From Pseudomonadota bacterium (GTDB taxonomy: Bacteria; Pseudomonadota; Gammaproteobacteria; Burkholderiales; Burkholderiaceae_C): a DNA stretch of 24,935 bases. Of this stretch, positions 1 through 8,947 are shown piece after piece. Both the position numbers and the translations under genes were made by a program. Under the pieces are notes generated by a model, which saw nothing but the letters and a program-made list of their open reading frames with translations, ran no database searches and was not told the DNA's origin. Each line of letters starts with the position of its first letter. Within the stretch, counting starts at the first letter, position 1. The DNA is taken from positions 1 through 24,935 of the forward strand of contig JAFECV010000001.1 in assembly GCA_018241985.1 (NCBI GenBank), read 5' to 3'.

Positions 1-521
1 AGCGCCGCGGCGATATCGGACAGACGCTTGCCCGAGGCGATCATCACCAACGTCTGGAGCTCGCGATCCGAGAGTTTTTCGTGCGGCTGCTCCGGCGCCG
101 GCTGGGTGAGGTTTTCGACCAGCATCTGCGCCATCTCGGGCGTGACGTACTTGCGTCCCTGCGCCACCATGCGCACCGCAGTGACGAGCTGGTCAGCCTC
201 CCCGCTCTTGTTGACGTAACCATAGGCGCCGGCGCGCATCGCGCGCAGCGCGTACTGGTCTTCCGGATACATCGACAGCACCAGAACCCGAACTCGCGAG
301 CCTTCCTCCTTCAGCGCATTCAACACGTCCAGGCCGCTGCGGCCGGGCAGGTTGATGTCGAGCAGGAGCACGTCGCATTCCTTGCCTTCGCGCAGCAGCG
401 CGCGCAGCGTGCCGTAGTCCCCGGCTTCACCGACCACCTCCACGTCCGGCGCATCGGTCAGCGTATCTCGGATGCCGCGACGGATCAGTGCATGGTCGTC
501 GCACAGAATGACCTTGATCAC
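1..521 (-). CDS. NarL/FixJ-family response regulator (3'-truncated by window edge)
   Basis: This DNA-binding response regulator is presumably phosphorylated by the kinase encoded just upstream. Translation from the GTG at 521 begins VIKVILCDDHALIRRG, with the receiver acidic pair DD at residues 8-9. The phosphoacceptor Asp lies in LLLDINLPGRSG and the conserved Lys in YVNKSGEADQL. A linker leads into the start of a LuxR-type helix-turn-helix, where KLSDRELQTLVMIASGK matches the usual LS.RE..VL..IA.GK signature. The protein runs off the left edge before the recognition helix, so only about 173 of an expected ~210 residues are visible. The GTG shares its first base with the kinase TAG stop (TAGTG), which suggests translational coupling. 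The family call is secure. The target genes are unknown. Confidence 0.9.
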   Translation of the reverse strand, partial: MIKVILCDDHALIRRGIRDTLTDAPDVEVVGEAGDYGTLRALLREGKECDVLLLDINLPGRSGLDVLNALKEEGSRVRVLVLSMYPEDQYALRAMRAGAYGYVNKSGEADQLVTAVRMVAQGRKYVTPEMAQMLVENLTQPAPEQPHEKLSDRELQTLVMIASGKRLSDIAAA

Positions 522-1711
522 TACACGTTCCCCCACGCCGTCGGGTCGTTGAGTTGGGTGTCGGCAGGCGGGCGCGATGCCTCGAAGGTCTGGTTTCTGC
601 CGCCCGGCCGCAGCGGGACCGACAGGATCAGCGTGGTACCGCCTGCCCCGCTGGTGAGGTCGATCCAGCCGCCCACCATGTTGGCGCGCTCATGGAGGCC
701 ACGGATGCCGTAGGAGCGATCCTTGGCGAGATCCTGCTGGCTCAGGCCCCGCCCGTTGTCGCTGACCTCCAGCGACAACACACCGCGCGCGGCCGTCAGG
801 CCCACCTCGACCCGGCTGGCCTGGGCATGCTTGCTGACATTAGTAAGCGCCTCCTGTGCGGTACGGTACGCCGTAAGGGCCACGCCGGCCGGCCAGCGCT
901 GCGTATCGACCACGCCGAAGCTGGAAAAGTGGGTGGCGATCCCGTTGCGCTTTTCGAAACGCTGGGTCATCCACTGCAGGGCTGCAACCAATCCCTGCTC
1001 GAGGATCGCGGGCCGCAGGTTGTGCATGATGCGCTGGCTGGCCTCGATGGCCTGGGTCACCGTCTCGAGAGCCTGCAGGGCGCGCTCGGCCACGACTGGA
1101 ATGTTCGCGTGGCGGGCGATCCAGGCCAGGTCGAATTTGACGGCCGTGAGCGAGCCGCCGACATCGTCGTGGATCTCGCGCGCGATCGCCACGCGCTCGG
1201 CCTCGACGTTGATTTGCAGGTGATGGGCCAGTTCGCGCAGGCGTTGCTGGGAGCGAGCCAGTTCCTCGTCGGCGTGACGGCGCGCACGCTGCGTCTCGGC
1301 GGCTTCGATCGCCCGCAGCAGGGCAGGCACCAGACGGTCTAGGTTGCTCTTGAGCAGGCAGTCGCTCGCGCCATTGCGCATGGCTGCCACGGCCTCGTCC
1401 TCGCCGATCTCGTTCGAAATCAGGATGAAGGGAATCAGCTTGCCGCTGGCCTTGAGCAGTTCCAGCGCCTGCATGCCCGAGAAACCCGGGAGAACGTAGT
1501 CGGACAGCACCACGTCCCAGTCCTGGGCCAGCGCGCGCAGAAAGGCCGCTTTTGATTCCAGCCGCAGCGCCTGTGCTTCGACGCGGCCGTGCCGCAGGTG
1601 GGCGAGCGTCAACCGGTGGTCGATCTGCGAGTGCTCGAGGTGCAGCACCCGGAGGTGGCGCGTAGCGCCTGACAGTACAGGGAGGCTGCGGTGTGGTGGC
1701 ATCTGGATCAT
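521..1711 (-). CDS. Receiver-HisKA_3 hybrid sensor histidine kinase
   Basis: This is a cytoplasmic two-component kinase of 396 residues from the chosen ATG. An N-terminal receiver domain (about 20-135) has the phosphoacceptor Asp near 71 in VVLSDYVLPGFSG and Lys near 121. A helical linker leads to the HisKA_3 dimerisation helix, with the phospho-His near 181 in REIHDDVGGSLTAVK. A GHKL ATPase follows, with its N box at AQEALTNVSKHA and DNGRG near 318-322. There is no membrane segment or periplasmic sensor, so input probably comes through the receiver. The receiver acidic pocket is unusual, with EH where DD is common. An in-frame ATG at 1789 would add 26 residues. The ATG at 1711 is preferred because AAGGGG precedes it and the extension is not conserved-looking. 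It overlaps the response-regulator start by one base and diverges from the che cluster. Confidence 0.87.
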   Translation of the reverse strand: MIQMPPHRSLPVLSGATRHLRVLHLEHSQIDHRLTLAHLRHGRVEAQALRLESKAAFLRALAQDWDVVLSDYVLPGFSGMQALELLKASGKLIPFILISNEIGEDEAVAAMRNGASDCLLKSNLDRLVPALLRAIEAAETQRARRHADEELARSQQRLRELAHHLQINVEAERVAIAREIHDDVGGSLTAVKFDLAWIARHANIPVVAERALQALETVTQAIEASQRIMHNLRPAILEQGLVAALQWMTQRFEKRNGIATHFSSFGVVDTQRWPAGVALTAYRTAQEALTNVSKHAQASRVEVGLTAARGVLSLEVSDNGRGLSQQDLAKDRSYGIRGLHERANMVGGWIDLTSGAGGTTLILSVPLRPGGRNQTFEASRPPADTQLNDPTAWGNV

Positions 1712-1847
1712 TGCCCCTTCATGCCTTGGCGAGCCGTCATGCCGGTCACTGCCCCGGATCGCCCGCGGCCTGCCGCCATCGTCAACCATCCGTGACTGGC
1801 CGTCCTTGAACGGCGGAACAGCATCCCTTCTTCCAGATTGATCGACC

Positions 1848-1874
1848 TTAGTCGCGGTTGCGGGATGCCGAAAA
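1848..1874 (+). promoter_or_regulatory. Possible sigma-28 promoter for the chemotaxis cluster
   Basis: The sequence GCCGAAAA at 1867-1874 matches 7 of 8 positions of the flagellar sigma-28 -10 element GCCGATAA. The TTAG 15 bases upstream matches only 2 of 4 positions of the usual TAAA/TCAA -35. It lies about 90 bases before the first che gene, in the spacer diverging from the histidine kinase. The better matches at 11363-11389 and 11461-11488 raise its plausibility, but the -35 is weak. Confidence 0.35.
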
Positions 1875-1961
1875 TTTTAGCAGCGCTGCGGTGCAGGCGG
1901 CCTGGCTGGCGACCTGGCCGGATGTCCGGGTTGGGTGTCGAGCGCGCATTCTGGAACAACG

Positions 1962-2402
1962 ATGCTGACAGACGACGGTTCTCCTGACGACCCTGGCGGC
2001 GGCTTGCAGTTGCCGATGGCCGACGAGTTGAGAGATCAGTTGATCTCGACCTCCAGCGACCTGGGAAAGCTGCGGCGGTTGCTGGCACACACGAGTGCCA
2101 TGCTGCTCGAGCACTTTGAAGGCGCGTCCGGCGAGCTCAAACGACTGGCGACAACCGAGGCCAGTCCGACGGCGAGGGCGCTGAATCACCTGGATCAGGC
2201 CATCGAGGCGCTGCAGTTCGAGGATCTGGCGGCTCAATTGATCAGCCACACGGATCGACGCCTGCGCTACTGCGCCAACCGGTTTGCTCGCACGGCGCTG
2301 GGCGACGACGAAATTACCAGGATGCATATCAAGGCGATGCCGCCAGATGCGGGTCCCGTGATGCAGGACGAGGTGGGCGCCGGCTCGATCGAGCTGTTCT
2401 GA
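1962..2402 (+). CDS. Small CheZ-like chemotaxis protein (DxxxQ helical hairpin, ELF tail)
   Basis: This 146-residue soluble protein of no assigned family opens the chemotaxis cluster. It is predicted to form two long helices (about 22-62 and 70-110) with no membrane segment. The second helix carries LQFEDLAAQLI, which aligns by eye with the CheZ phosphatase helix seen downstream in this window (QDFHDLTGQVV). The D88-xxx-Q92 spacing is the one used by CheZ to dephosphorylate CheY. A disordered stretch then ends in GSIELF, nearly the same as the CheD terminus GSVELF. The next gene is a cheY, so a role as a dedicated CheY phosphatase or binding partner is plausible but inferred. The start is uncertain: an in-frame GTG at 1935 would add 9 residues, but the ATG at 1962 has GGAA a few bases upstream. 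Confidence 0.7.
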   Translation: MLTDDGSPDDPGGGLQLPMADELRDQLISTSSDLGKLRRLLAHTSAMLLEHFEGASGELKRLATTEASPTARALNHLDQAIEALQFEDLAAQLISHTDRRLRYCANRFARTALGDDEITRMHIKAMPPDAGPVMQDEVGAGSIELF

Positions 2403-2476
2403 CAGCTGCCAGCCATCAAGAATCCTGCCGAACCGTCGATATTGCAAAGGACGCTCACAGAACCTCCCAGCAAACC

Positions 2477-2839
2477 ATGTATTCGATTCTCACCGCGGAT
2501 GACTCTGCGTCCATGCGCCGGATGGTCAGTTTTACCCTCGAGAGAGCCGGCTACATCGTGACCGAGGCGGTGGATGGGCAGGACGCATGGGAAAAGGCCG
2601 CCGGTCGTGGATTCGACCTCGTGCTCACGGATCAGAACATGCCGCGCATGGACGGTATCAGCCTGATTCGCAAGCTGCGCGAGCGCCCGCAGTTCAGGTC
2701 CACCCCGATCCTGATATTGACCACCGAGTCGAGCGATCAGATGAAGCAGGCCGGCCGCAGCGCCGGCGCGACCGGCTGGCTGGTCAAGCCCTTCGATCCG
2801 ATGAAGCTGGTCGAAGTCATCCGGAAAGTGATCGGTTGA
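2477..2839 (+). CDS. cheY: CheY-type response regulator, copy 1 (cheA-linked)
   Basis: This is a 120-residue stand-alone receiver domain with no output domain. The acidic pair is D8-D9, the phosphoacceptor is D52 in LVLTDQNMPRMDG, the switch Thr is at 82 and the conserved Lys is 104 in WLVKPF. It differs from the second CheY at 13416: a Trp sits where motor-type CheY has Tyr106, and the alpha4 region is shorter. It lies between the CheZ-like gene and cheA, the usual place for a cheA-linked CheY. It could be a motor regulator, or a phosphate sink that competes for CheA phosphoryl groups. No strong ribosome-binding site precedes the ATG. Confidence 0.9.
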   Translation: MYSILTADDSASMRRMVSFTLERAGYIVTEAVDGQDAWEKAAGRGFDLVLTDQNMPRMDGISLIRKLRERPQFRSTPILILTTESSDQMKQAGRSAGATGWLVKPFDPMKLVEVIRKVIG

Positions 2840-2894
2840 CGACGGGCTTCCGGCGGGGAACCCGACAGCACAGCATCGAGCGCAGGAGACCGTG

Positions 2895-4919
2895 ATGGCC
2901 GAGATGAGCACCGAAGCCGGCAGTCCCTGCGCCGGCATCGACCTGAGTCAGTTCCATCAGGTTTTCTTCGAGGAGGCGGGCGAGAACCTCGAGCGCCTGG
3001 AGCAGTTGCTGCTCGGGCTCGACATGGCCGCGCCCGACGACGAGGAACTGAACGCCATCTTTCGCGGCGCGCACTCCATCAAGGGTGGCGCGGCGACCTT
3101 CGGGTTCGCGGAGATGGCCGAGCTCACGCATCATATGGAGACGCTGCTGGACAAGCTGCGTCGCCACGAGCTCGCCCCGACCGCGGAGATGGTCGACGTG
3201 CTGCTGGCCTCGGGCGATGCACTGAAGACCCAGTTGGCGGGCCGCCAGGGGGCCAGCGAAGAACGGGCCGACACGGCCGGGCTGTTGGCTCGCATCGGCG
3301 AGCTGGTTGCGGGCGAGAGGCCTGCGAATGCCGGTCCCGAACCGGAGCCCAAGGTCGATGGCGGCGCGGCCGCCGAGCATGGCAGTTCCGGCAAACGCGT
3401 GCTCGAACTGACGATAGGCCCGCTGGAGAACCCGGCGCCGGCCGACAGCGTGGTCGAGTTGTTCAAGGAAATCACCGATCTAGGCAGCATCGAGGCGGTA
3501 GGCGGCGGTTCGGCACAGCACGGCCTGCATTGCTTCAAGGTCGTCACGGCCAGCACCGACACCGAACTGCTCGACCTCTTCAGTTTCCACGTCGGACGCG
3601 AGCAGGTGAAATTTCTGCCCTGGGGCGGGGAGCCTGTCGCGCCGGGTTACGGCTTCTTCGACGGCACACCCGGCGCACCGACCGCCGTTGCGACCGGAGC
3701 CGCGACGCCCGACACGGCCAGCGCGAAGGCCGAGCCCAAGGCGGTGGCCTCGCTCGAGGCGACCACGCTGCGCGTTTCGGTCGAAAAAGTCGACCAGCTC
3801 ATCAACCTGATGGGCGAACTCGTGATCACCCAGGCCATGCTGGCACAGACCGGCGCCGGCGCGGGCACCGCCGGGCATCAGAAGCTCGCCGTCGGGCTGG
3901 CGGACCTGGAACGCAACACGCGTGACCTGCAGGCGGCCGTGATGGCGATCCGCATGATCCCGATGTCGGTCGTGTTCAGTCGCTTTCCGCGCATGCTGCG
4001 CGATCTGGCCGGCAAGCTCGGCAAGAGGGTCGAGCTCATCACCGAGGGCGAATCGACTGAGCTCGACAAGGGCATGATCGAGAAGATCACCGACCCATTG
4101 ATGCACCTGGTGCGCAACAGCTGCGACCACGGCATCGAGACGCCCGAGGAGCGGCGTGCGAAGGGCAAGCCCGAGGCCGGCACGATCATGCTCGCCGCCT
4201 CGCACCAGGGCGGCAGCATCGTCATCGAGGTGCGCGACGACGGGCGCGGCCTGAGCCGCGACAAGCTGCTGAAGAAGGCGTGCGAGAAGGGCATCGAGAC
4301 GCCCGACATGCCGAGAGACGCCGAGGTCTGGGCTTTGATTTTTGCCCCCGGCTTCTCGACCGCCGACGTGGTGACCGACGTCTCGGGTCGCGGCGTCGGC
4401 ATGGATGTCGTGAAAAAGAACATCACCGCACTCGGCGGGACGGTGGAGATCGATTCGACCGAAGGTCGCGGCATGAGCGTGAAGGTGCGCTTGCCGTTGA
4501 CGCTGGCCATTATGGAAAGCATCTCGGTGGGCGTCGGTGCAGAGCGCTACATCCTGCCGCTGTCGTCAGTGATCGAATCCTTCCAGCCCACGGCCGAACG
4601 CGTCAAGACGGTAGGCGGCGATGCCCGTCTGGTGCGCGTGCGGGACGAATACCTGCCGGTGATCGAGCTGCAGCAGGTGTTCGAGGTGCCTCGCCTCGGC
4701 GACCCGCCGGCTCAGCCGGTGATGGTGGTGATAGAGGCCGAGGGCGTCCGCGCCGCGCTGCTGGTCGACGAGATCCTCGGGCAGCAGCAGGTGGTGGTGA
4801 AGAACCTTGAGGCGAACTTCCGCCGCGTCGATCATGTGGCCGGCGCCACCATCATGGGCGATGGCCGCGTTGCGCTGATCCTCGACGTCGGCGCTTTGAT
4901 GCGGCGCCAGCGTCACTGA
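2895..4919 (+). CDS. cheA: Chemotaxis histidine kinase CheA
   Basis: This is the central chemotaxis kinase (674 aa). It autophosphorylates in response to receptor state and passes phosphate to CheY and CheB. The domains in order are: an HPt domain (about 15-125) with the phospho-His H60 in GAHSIKGGAATFGF; a middle P2-like regulator-binding domain (about 167-243); a dimerisation domain (about 290-360, beginning TLRVSVEKVDQLINLMGELV); a GHKL ATPase (about 395-535) with N box HLVRNSCDHG, DDGRG at 448-452 and GRGVGMD at 498-504; and a C-terminal CheW-like domain (about 540-674). No extra receiver is fused. The ATG at 2895 is preferred over the adjoining GTG at 2892 because AGGAG lies six bases upstream. 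The length is normal for the family. Confidence 0.97.
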   Translation: MAEMSTEAGSPCAGIDLSQFHQVFFEEAGENLERLEQLLLGLDMAAPDDEELNAIFRGAHSIKGGAATFGFAEMAELTHHMETLLDKLRRHELAPTAEMVDVLLASGDALKTQLAGRQGASEERADTAGLLARIGELVAGERPANAGPEPEPKVDGGAAAEHGSSGKRVLELTIGPLENPAPADSVVELFKEITDLGSIEAVGGGSAQHGLHCFKVVTASTDTELLDLFSFHVGREQVKFLPWGGEPVAPGYGFFDGTPGAPTAVATGAATPDTASAKAEPKAVASLEATTLRVSVEKVDQLINLMGELVITQAMLAQTGAGAGTAGHQKLAVGLADLERNTRDLQAAVMAIRMIPMSVVFSRFPRMLRDLAGKLGKRVELITEGESTELDKGMIEKITDPLMHLVRNSCDHGIETPEERRAKGKPEAGTIMLAASHQGGSIVIEVRDDGRGLSRDKLLKKACEKGIETPDMPRDAEVWALIFAPGFSTADVVTDVSGRGVGMDVVKKNITALGGTVEIDSTEGRGMSVKVRLPLTLAIMESISVGVGAERYILPLSSVIESFQPTAERVKTVGGDARLVRVRDEYLPVIELQQVFEVPRLGDPPAQPVMVVIEAEGVRAALLVDEILGQQQVVVKNLEANFRRVDHVAGATIMGDGRVALILDVGALMRRQRH

Positions 4920-4931
4920 AGGGAGCGCGGC

Positions 4932-5798
4932 TTGATCCAAGCATCCAGTGCCCTGCGCGTCGAAGCGAAGGAGGAGGGCTTCAGCTTCAGCGAACACGAC
5001 TTCGAGCGCGTGCGCACGTTGATCTATCGCCAGGCCGGCATCTCGCTCAATCCCGGCAAGCAGAGCATGGTGTACAGCCGCCTCGCGCGGCGCCTGCGCC
5101 ACACCGGGGCGACCGATTTCCGCAGCTACCTGGATCGCCTGGAGGCCGAGCCCGCGGGAGGCGGCGAATGGCAGGAATTCGTCAACGCGCTGACGACCAA
5201 CCTGACCTCGTTCTGGCGCGAATCCCACCATTTCCCCATCCTCGCCGAGCATGTCGCGAGCCGGGCGCGCGAGCGGCCGGTCGCCCTGTGGTGTTGCGCC
5301 GCCTCGACCGGCGAAGAGCCCTACACGATGGCCATCACCGCGATGCAGGCCTGCGCCAGCCGCACGCCGCCGGTGACCATCCTGGCGACCGACATCGACA
5401 CCGCGGTGCTCGACAAGGCGCAGACCGGCATCTATGGCGAGGAGGCGGTTGCGCGTGTCGCCCGTGGCGCGCTCAAGGAGCATTTCCTGCGCGGCCGCGG
5501 CCCCAACAAGGGGCTGGTGCGCATGCGCCCCGAGGTCCAGGCGCTGGTGCGCTTCCGTCGGCTCAATCTGCTGGACGAGCGATGGCCGATCGACACTCGT
5601 TTCGACGCGATCTTCTGTCGCAACGTGATGATCTATTTCGACAAGCAGACGCAGTACCGCGTGCTGCACGCCCTGGCCGCGCGCTTGGCGCCCGATGGCC
5701 TGCTGTTTGCAGGTCATTCAGAAAACTTCACGCAAGCGCGCGACCTGTTCGAGCTGCAGGGCCGCACGGTCTACCGGTTGGCAGCGGGTCGGCGCTGA
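4932..5798 (+). CDS. cheR: Chemoreceptor glutamate methyltransferase CheR
   Basis: CheR uses SAM to methylate Glu side chains of chemoreceptors during adaptation. It has 288 residues. The all-helical N-terminal CheR domain spans about 15-100, with the basic helix MVYSRLARRLR. The SAM fold follows, with ASTGEEPYTMAI (about 124-135), an acidic LATDID at 151-156 and FDAIFCRNVMIYFD at 224-237. The start is TTG, supported by AAGGGAG six bases upstream and by no better in-frame start nearby. It begins 12 bases after the cheA stop, so the two genes are co-transcribed. The receptor encoded two genes downstream ends in an NWETF-like pentapeptide that could tether this enzyme. Confidence 0.95.
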   Translation: MIQASSALRVEAKEEGFSFSEHDFERVRTLIYRQAGISLNPGKQSMVYSRLARRLRHTGATDFRSYLDRLEAEPAGGGEWQEFVNALTTNLTSFWRESHHFPILAEHVASRARERPVALWCCAASTGEEPYTMAITAMQACASRTPPVTILATDIDTAVLDKAQTGIYGEEAVARVARGALKEHFLRGRGPNKGLVRMRPEVQALVRFRRLNLLDERWPIDTRFDAIFCRNVMIYFDKQTQYRVLHALAARLAPDGLLFAGHSENFTQARDLFELQGRTVYRLAAGRR

Positions 5799-5861
5799 AG
5801 CTTCGCTCCCACCGACGAGGAACAAGCGTCACGCGCCCTGCCCTTTCCGGTGATCGAAACC

Positions 5862-5889
5862 TCAAGAATGCGCCACTTCTTTCCGAATA
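5862..5889 (+). promoter_or_regulatory. Possible weak sigma-28-like promoter before cheW
   Basis: The 145-base gap between cheR and cheW is the longest inside the che cluster. It contains TCAAG followed by 15 bases and TCCGAATA, the same TCAAG-N15 spacing as the motA motif. The -10 part matches only about 5 of 8 positions of GCCGATAA. It may be an internal promoter for cheW, the receptor, cheD and cheB, or a chance match. Confidence 0.25.
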
Positions 5890-5943
5890 CGTAAGGCGTG
5901 CCCGCGACTTCGGCACGTAGACGCTACCAACCGAGAGACATGC

Positions 5944-6456
5944 ATGGATAGCTCCACTCCCATCCCGGCCGCCGCCGCTGCCGGTGCGACGCAGCCCAAG
6001 CCCGAAACGAGCGAATTTCTGTCTTTCCGCGTTGGTGCCGAGGAATACGGCATCGACATACTCAAGGTGCAGGAGATCCGCGGCTACGAGAGGCCCACCC
6101 GTATGGCGAACGTGCCCGAGTTCGTCAAAGGCGTCGTCAACCTGCGCGGCATCATCGTGCCGATCATCGACCTGCGCATCAAGTTCGCGCTCGACTCGGT
6201 GGTCTATGACGATTTCACCGTCGTGATCATCCTCAACGTGTCCGGCCGCGTGCTGGGTATCGTGGTGGACAGCGTGTCCGACGTGACCACGCTGACGCCG
6301 GAGCAGATCAAGCCGGCGCCGGACTTCTCGACGCACGACGACACCAGTCTCGTCATCGGACTGGGCACGCTCGACGAAAGGATGCTGATCCTGATGGACA
6401 TCGAGAAGCTCTTTGCCGCCAACGGACTCGGCCTGTCGACCACCTCCATCCACTGA
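5944..6456 (+). CDS. cheW: Chemotaxis coupling protein CheW
   Basis: CheW bridges chemoreceptors and the CheA kinase in the signalling array. It has 170 residues, with an Ala/Pro-rich N-terminal tail of about 22 residues followed by one CheW domain. Typical signatures are [20 protein letters not shown], the loop [27 protein letters not shown] and a VVDSVSDV strand. It is preceded by a 145-base gap that may hold an internal promoter and is followed 53 bases later by the receptor gene. The Shine-Dalgarno sequence before the ATG is weak (GAGAGA). Confidence 0.96.
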   Translation: MDSSTPIPAAAAAGATQPKPETSEFLSFRVGAEEYGIDILKVQEIRGYERPTRMANVPEFVKGVVNLRGIIVPIIDLRIKFALDSVVYDDFTVVIILNVSGRVLGIVVDSVSDVTTLTPEQIKPAPDFSTHDDTSLVIGLGTLDERMLILMDIEKLFAANGLGLSTTSIH

Positions 6457-6509
6457 ACCTGCGCGCTCGGCCCGACCTCTTCTTTCTTCTCATCCAACAG
6501 GAGATCCAC

Positions 6510-8933
6510 ATGGCCCGCACTGCGACTGGCGTCAACCGCGCCCCCAAGACCCCCGCGAAAGCCAAACCCGCACCCGCCGCGAAGCCGCGCGGCGCAGCCG
6601 AACCCCAGGCTCAGCTGGCCGCGATACGCGGCGCGCTGGCCGTGCTCGAACTGGGCCCCGACCTGACGGTGCTCGACGCCAACGAGAACTTCTGCCGCCT
6701 GCTGGGGTACTCGTTGGAGGAGATCAAGGGCCGTCCGCACAGCATGTTCCTCGAACCCACCCAAGTCGCCAGCGCCGATCATTACCAGTTGTGGGAGAGG
6801 CTGCGCGGCGGCGCCAGCGAGGTCGCCCTGCAGCGCCGCGTGGGCAAGGGAAATACGGAACTGTGGCTCAACGTCGTCTGCGTGCCGGTGCCGGGCGCCG
6901 ACGGTCGGCCGGCCAAGTTCGTCGAGCTGTGCAGCGACGCGAGCCGCGAGCACGCTGCGCTGGAAGAGGTCAGGGCCGAGCTGAAGGTCCGCACCGACAT
7001 CATGAACGTGACCAGCATCGTCTCGGAGGCCGACCTCAAGGGCGACATCGTCTCGTTCAACGACAAGTACGTCGAGATCTCCAGGTACACCCGGCAGGAG
7101 TTGCTCGGCAGCCCGCACAGCATCACGCGCCATCCCGACATGCCGAAGGAAGCCTTCAAGGAGATGTGGTCGACGATCGGCCGCGGCGGCATTTTCCGAG
7201 GCGTGATCAAGAATCGCACCAAGGACGGCAACCCCTACTACGTCGACGCGGTGATCGCCCCCATCCTCGGCAAGAAGGGCAAGCCACGCAAGTACTTGGG
7301 CGTGCGCTACGACATCACGGCCGCCGAGATCGAGCGCCAGAATATGAAGGGCATCCTCGACGCGCTGAGCCGCTCGCAGGCGATCATCGAATTCAAGCTC
7401 GACGGCACCATCCTCACCGCCAACGACAACTTTTGCCGCACCATGGGTTACTCCCTGGACGAACTCCGGGGCAAGCACCACAGCATATTTGTCGAACCGG
7501 CAATCGTGACCAGCCCCGAATACCGCGCGTTCTGGGACAAACTCGGCCGCGGTGAGTTCGACGCGGGCCAGTACAAGCGCCTGGGCAAGGGCGGTCAGGA
7601 GGTCTGGCTGCGCGCCTCCTACAACCCTGTGTGCGACGAGATGGGCCGGCCGTTCAAGGTCGTCAAATGCGCCAGCGACGTGAGCGACGGGGTTCGGACT
7701 TCGCTGGCCATGAAGCAGACCGTCGAGCAGACGCAGCAACTCGTCGCGGCCGCCGTGGGCGGCGACCTCACGGGCCGACTGGACCTGACCGGAAAGGGCG
7801 GAGAGCTGAGGAAGCTCGCCGAGGGCATCAACGCGCTGATGGATACCACCGCCACCGGCATCGACGAGGTGGTTCGCATGCTCGGCGCGCTGGCCGGCGG
7901 CGACCTGACACAGCGCATCAGCAAGGAGTTCCACGGTAGCTTCGGCCGCATGAAGGATGACGCCAACGCGACGGCCGAGAAGCTGACCGAAGCCCTGTCG
8001 CGCATCAACGAGTCGACCGAGACGATCAACACCGCCGCCGCCGAGATCGCCAGCGGCAACGCCGACCTGTCGCAGCGCACCGAGGAGCAGGCCTCCAGCC
8101 TCGAGGAAACCGCTTCCAGCATGGAGCAGCTCACCTCGACGGTGAAGCAGAACGCCGACAATGCGCGCCAGGCCAATCAGCTCGCGGCCACCGCCTCCGA
8201 GGTGGCGCTGAAGGGCGGCCAAGTGGTGTCGCAGGTGGTCACCACGATGTCCTCGATCAACGACAGCTCGAAGAAGATCGTCGACATCATCAGCGTGATC
8301 GACGGCATCGCCTTCCAGACCAACATCCTGGCGCTCAATGCTGCGGTCGAGGCGGCACGTGCGGGCGAGCAGGGGCGCGGCTTCGCGGTGGTGGCCTCCG
8401 AGGTGCGCAACCTGGCACAGCGCAGCGCAGCGGCGGCCAAGGAGATCAAGGCGCTGATCGGCGACTCGGTGGAGAAAGTCGATGCCGGCTCCAAGTTGGT
8501 CGAGGCAGCGGGCAAGACGATGGACGACATTGTTTCCTCGGTCAGGCGCGTGACCGACATCATGGGTGAGATCACTTCCGCCTCGCGGGAGCAGTCGGCC
8601 GGCATCGAGCAGGTTCACCAGGCAATCACGCAGATGGACCAGGTGACGCAGCAGAACGCGGCGCTGGTCGAGGAGGCGGCCGCCGCATCGGAATCGATGC
8701 GCGAGCAGGCCTCCAATCTGCGCGAGGCCGTACACAGCTTCAGGCTGACTGACGGCGCGGCGCCGCCGGCCTGGGACGGCGTCGAGCGCCGCGGCCCGAA
8801 CCGCGCCACGAATGTCTCGCGCATCGCGCCGAGCAAAGTGCCGGCGCGGGTTGCCGCCGGGCCTGCCGTAGCGCGTAGGGCCGAAGCCGCGACCGGCACC
8901 GATGGTCCCGACGACGGCTGGGAGCAGTTCTGA
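6510..8933 (+). CDS. Soluble triple-PAS methyl-accepting chemotaxis protein with Aer-like PAS and tether pentapeptide
   Basis: This 807-residue chemoreceptor has no membrane-spanning segment, so it should be cytoplasmic. After an Ala/Lys/Pro-rich start come three PAS domains. PAS1 (about 40-150) and PAS3 (about 285-395) resemble each other ([18 protein letters not shown] versus [18 protein letters not shown]). PAS2 (about 160-275) has [14 protein letters not shown] and [16 protein letters not shown], typical of the FAD-binding PAS of Aer. A HAMP-like stretch (about 405-500) leads to the coiled-coil signalling domain, with the hairpin tip near 598-620 ([20 protein letters not shown]). Methylation-type EE/QQ helices flank the tip. 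The C terminus, DDGWEQF, resembles the NWETF tether for CheR and CheB. AGGAG precedes the ATG by six bases. Redox or oxygen sensing is inferred from PAS2. Confidence 0.93.
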   Translation: MARTATGVNRAPKTPAKAKPAPAAKPRGAAEPQAQLAAIRGALAVLELGPDLTVLDANENFCRLLGYSLEEIKGRPHSMFLEPTQVASADHYQLWERLRGGASEVALQRRVGKGNTELWLNVVCVPVPGADGRPAKFVELCSDASREHAALEEVRAELKVRTDIMNVTSIVSEADLKGDIVSFNDKYVEISRYTRQELLGSPHSITRHPDMPKEAFKEMWSTIGRGGIFRGVIKNRTKDGNPYYVDAVIAPILGKKGKPRKYLGVRYDITAAEIERQNMKGILDALSRSQAIIEFKLDGTILTANDNFCRTMGYSLDELRGKHHSIFVEPAIVTSPEYRAFWDKLGRGEFDAGQYKRLGKGGQEVWLRASYNPVCDEMGRPFKVVKCASDVSDGVRTSLAMKQTVEQTQQLVAAAVGGDLTGRLDLTGKGGELRKLAEGINALMDTTATGIDEVVRMLGALAGGDLTQRISKEFHGSFGRMKDDANATAEKLTEALSRINESTETINTAAAEIASGNADLSQRTEEQASSLEETASSMEQLTSTVKQNADNARQANQLAATASEVALKGGQVVSQVVTTMSSINDSSKKIVDIISVIDGIAFQTNILALNAAVEAARAGEQGRGFAVVASEVRNLAQRSAAAAKEIKALIGDSVEKVDAGSKLVEAAGKTMDDIVSSVRRVTDIMGEITSASREQSAGIEQVHQAITQMDQVTQQNAALVEEAAAASESMREQASNLREAVHSFRLTDGAAPPAWDGVERRGPNRATNVSRIAPSKVPARVAAGPAVARRAEAATGTDGPDDGWEQF

Positions 8934-8947
8934 CCGCCCTCGCTGCC

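Noticed and set aside
4566..5717. Minus-strand open frame opposite cheA/cheR
   Set aside because: Same antisense artefact, with no domain or start signal.
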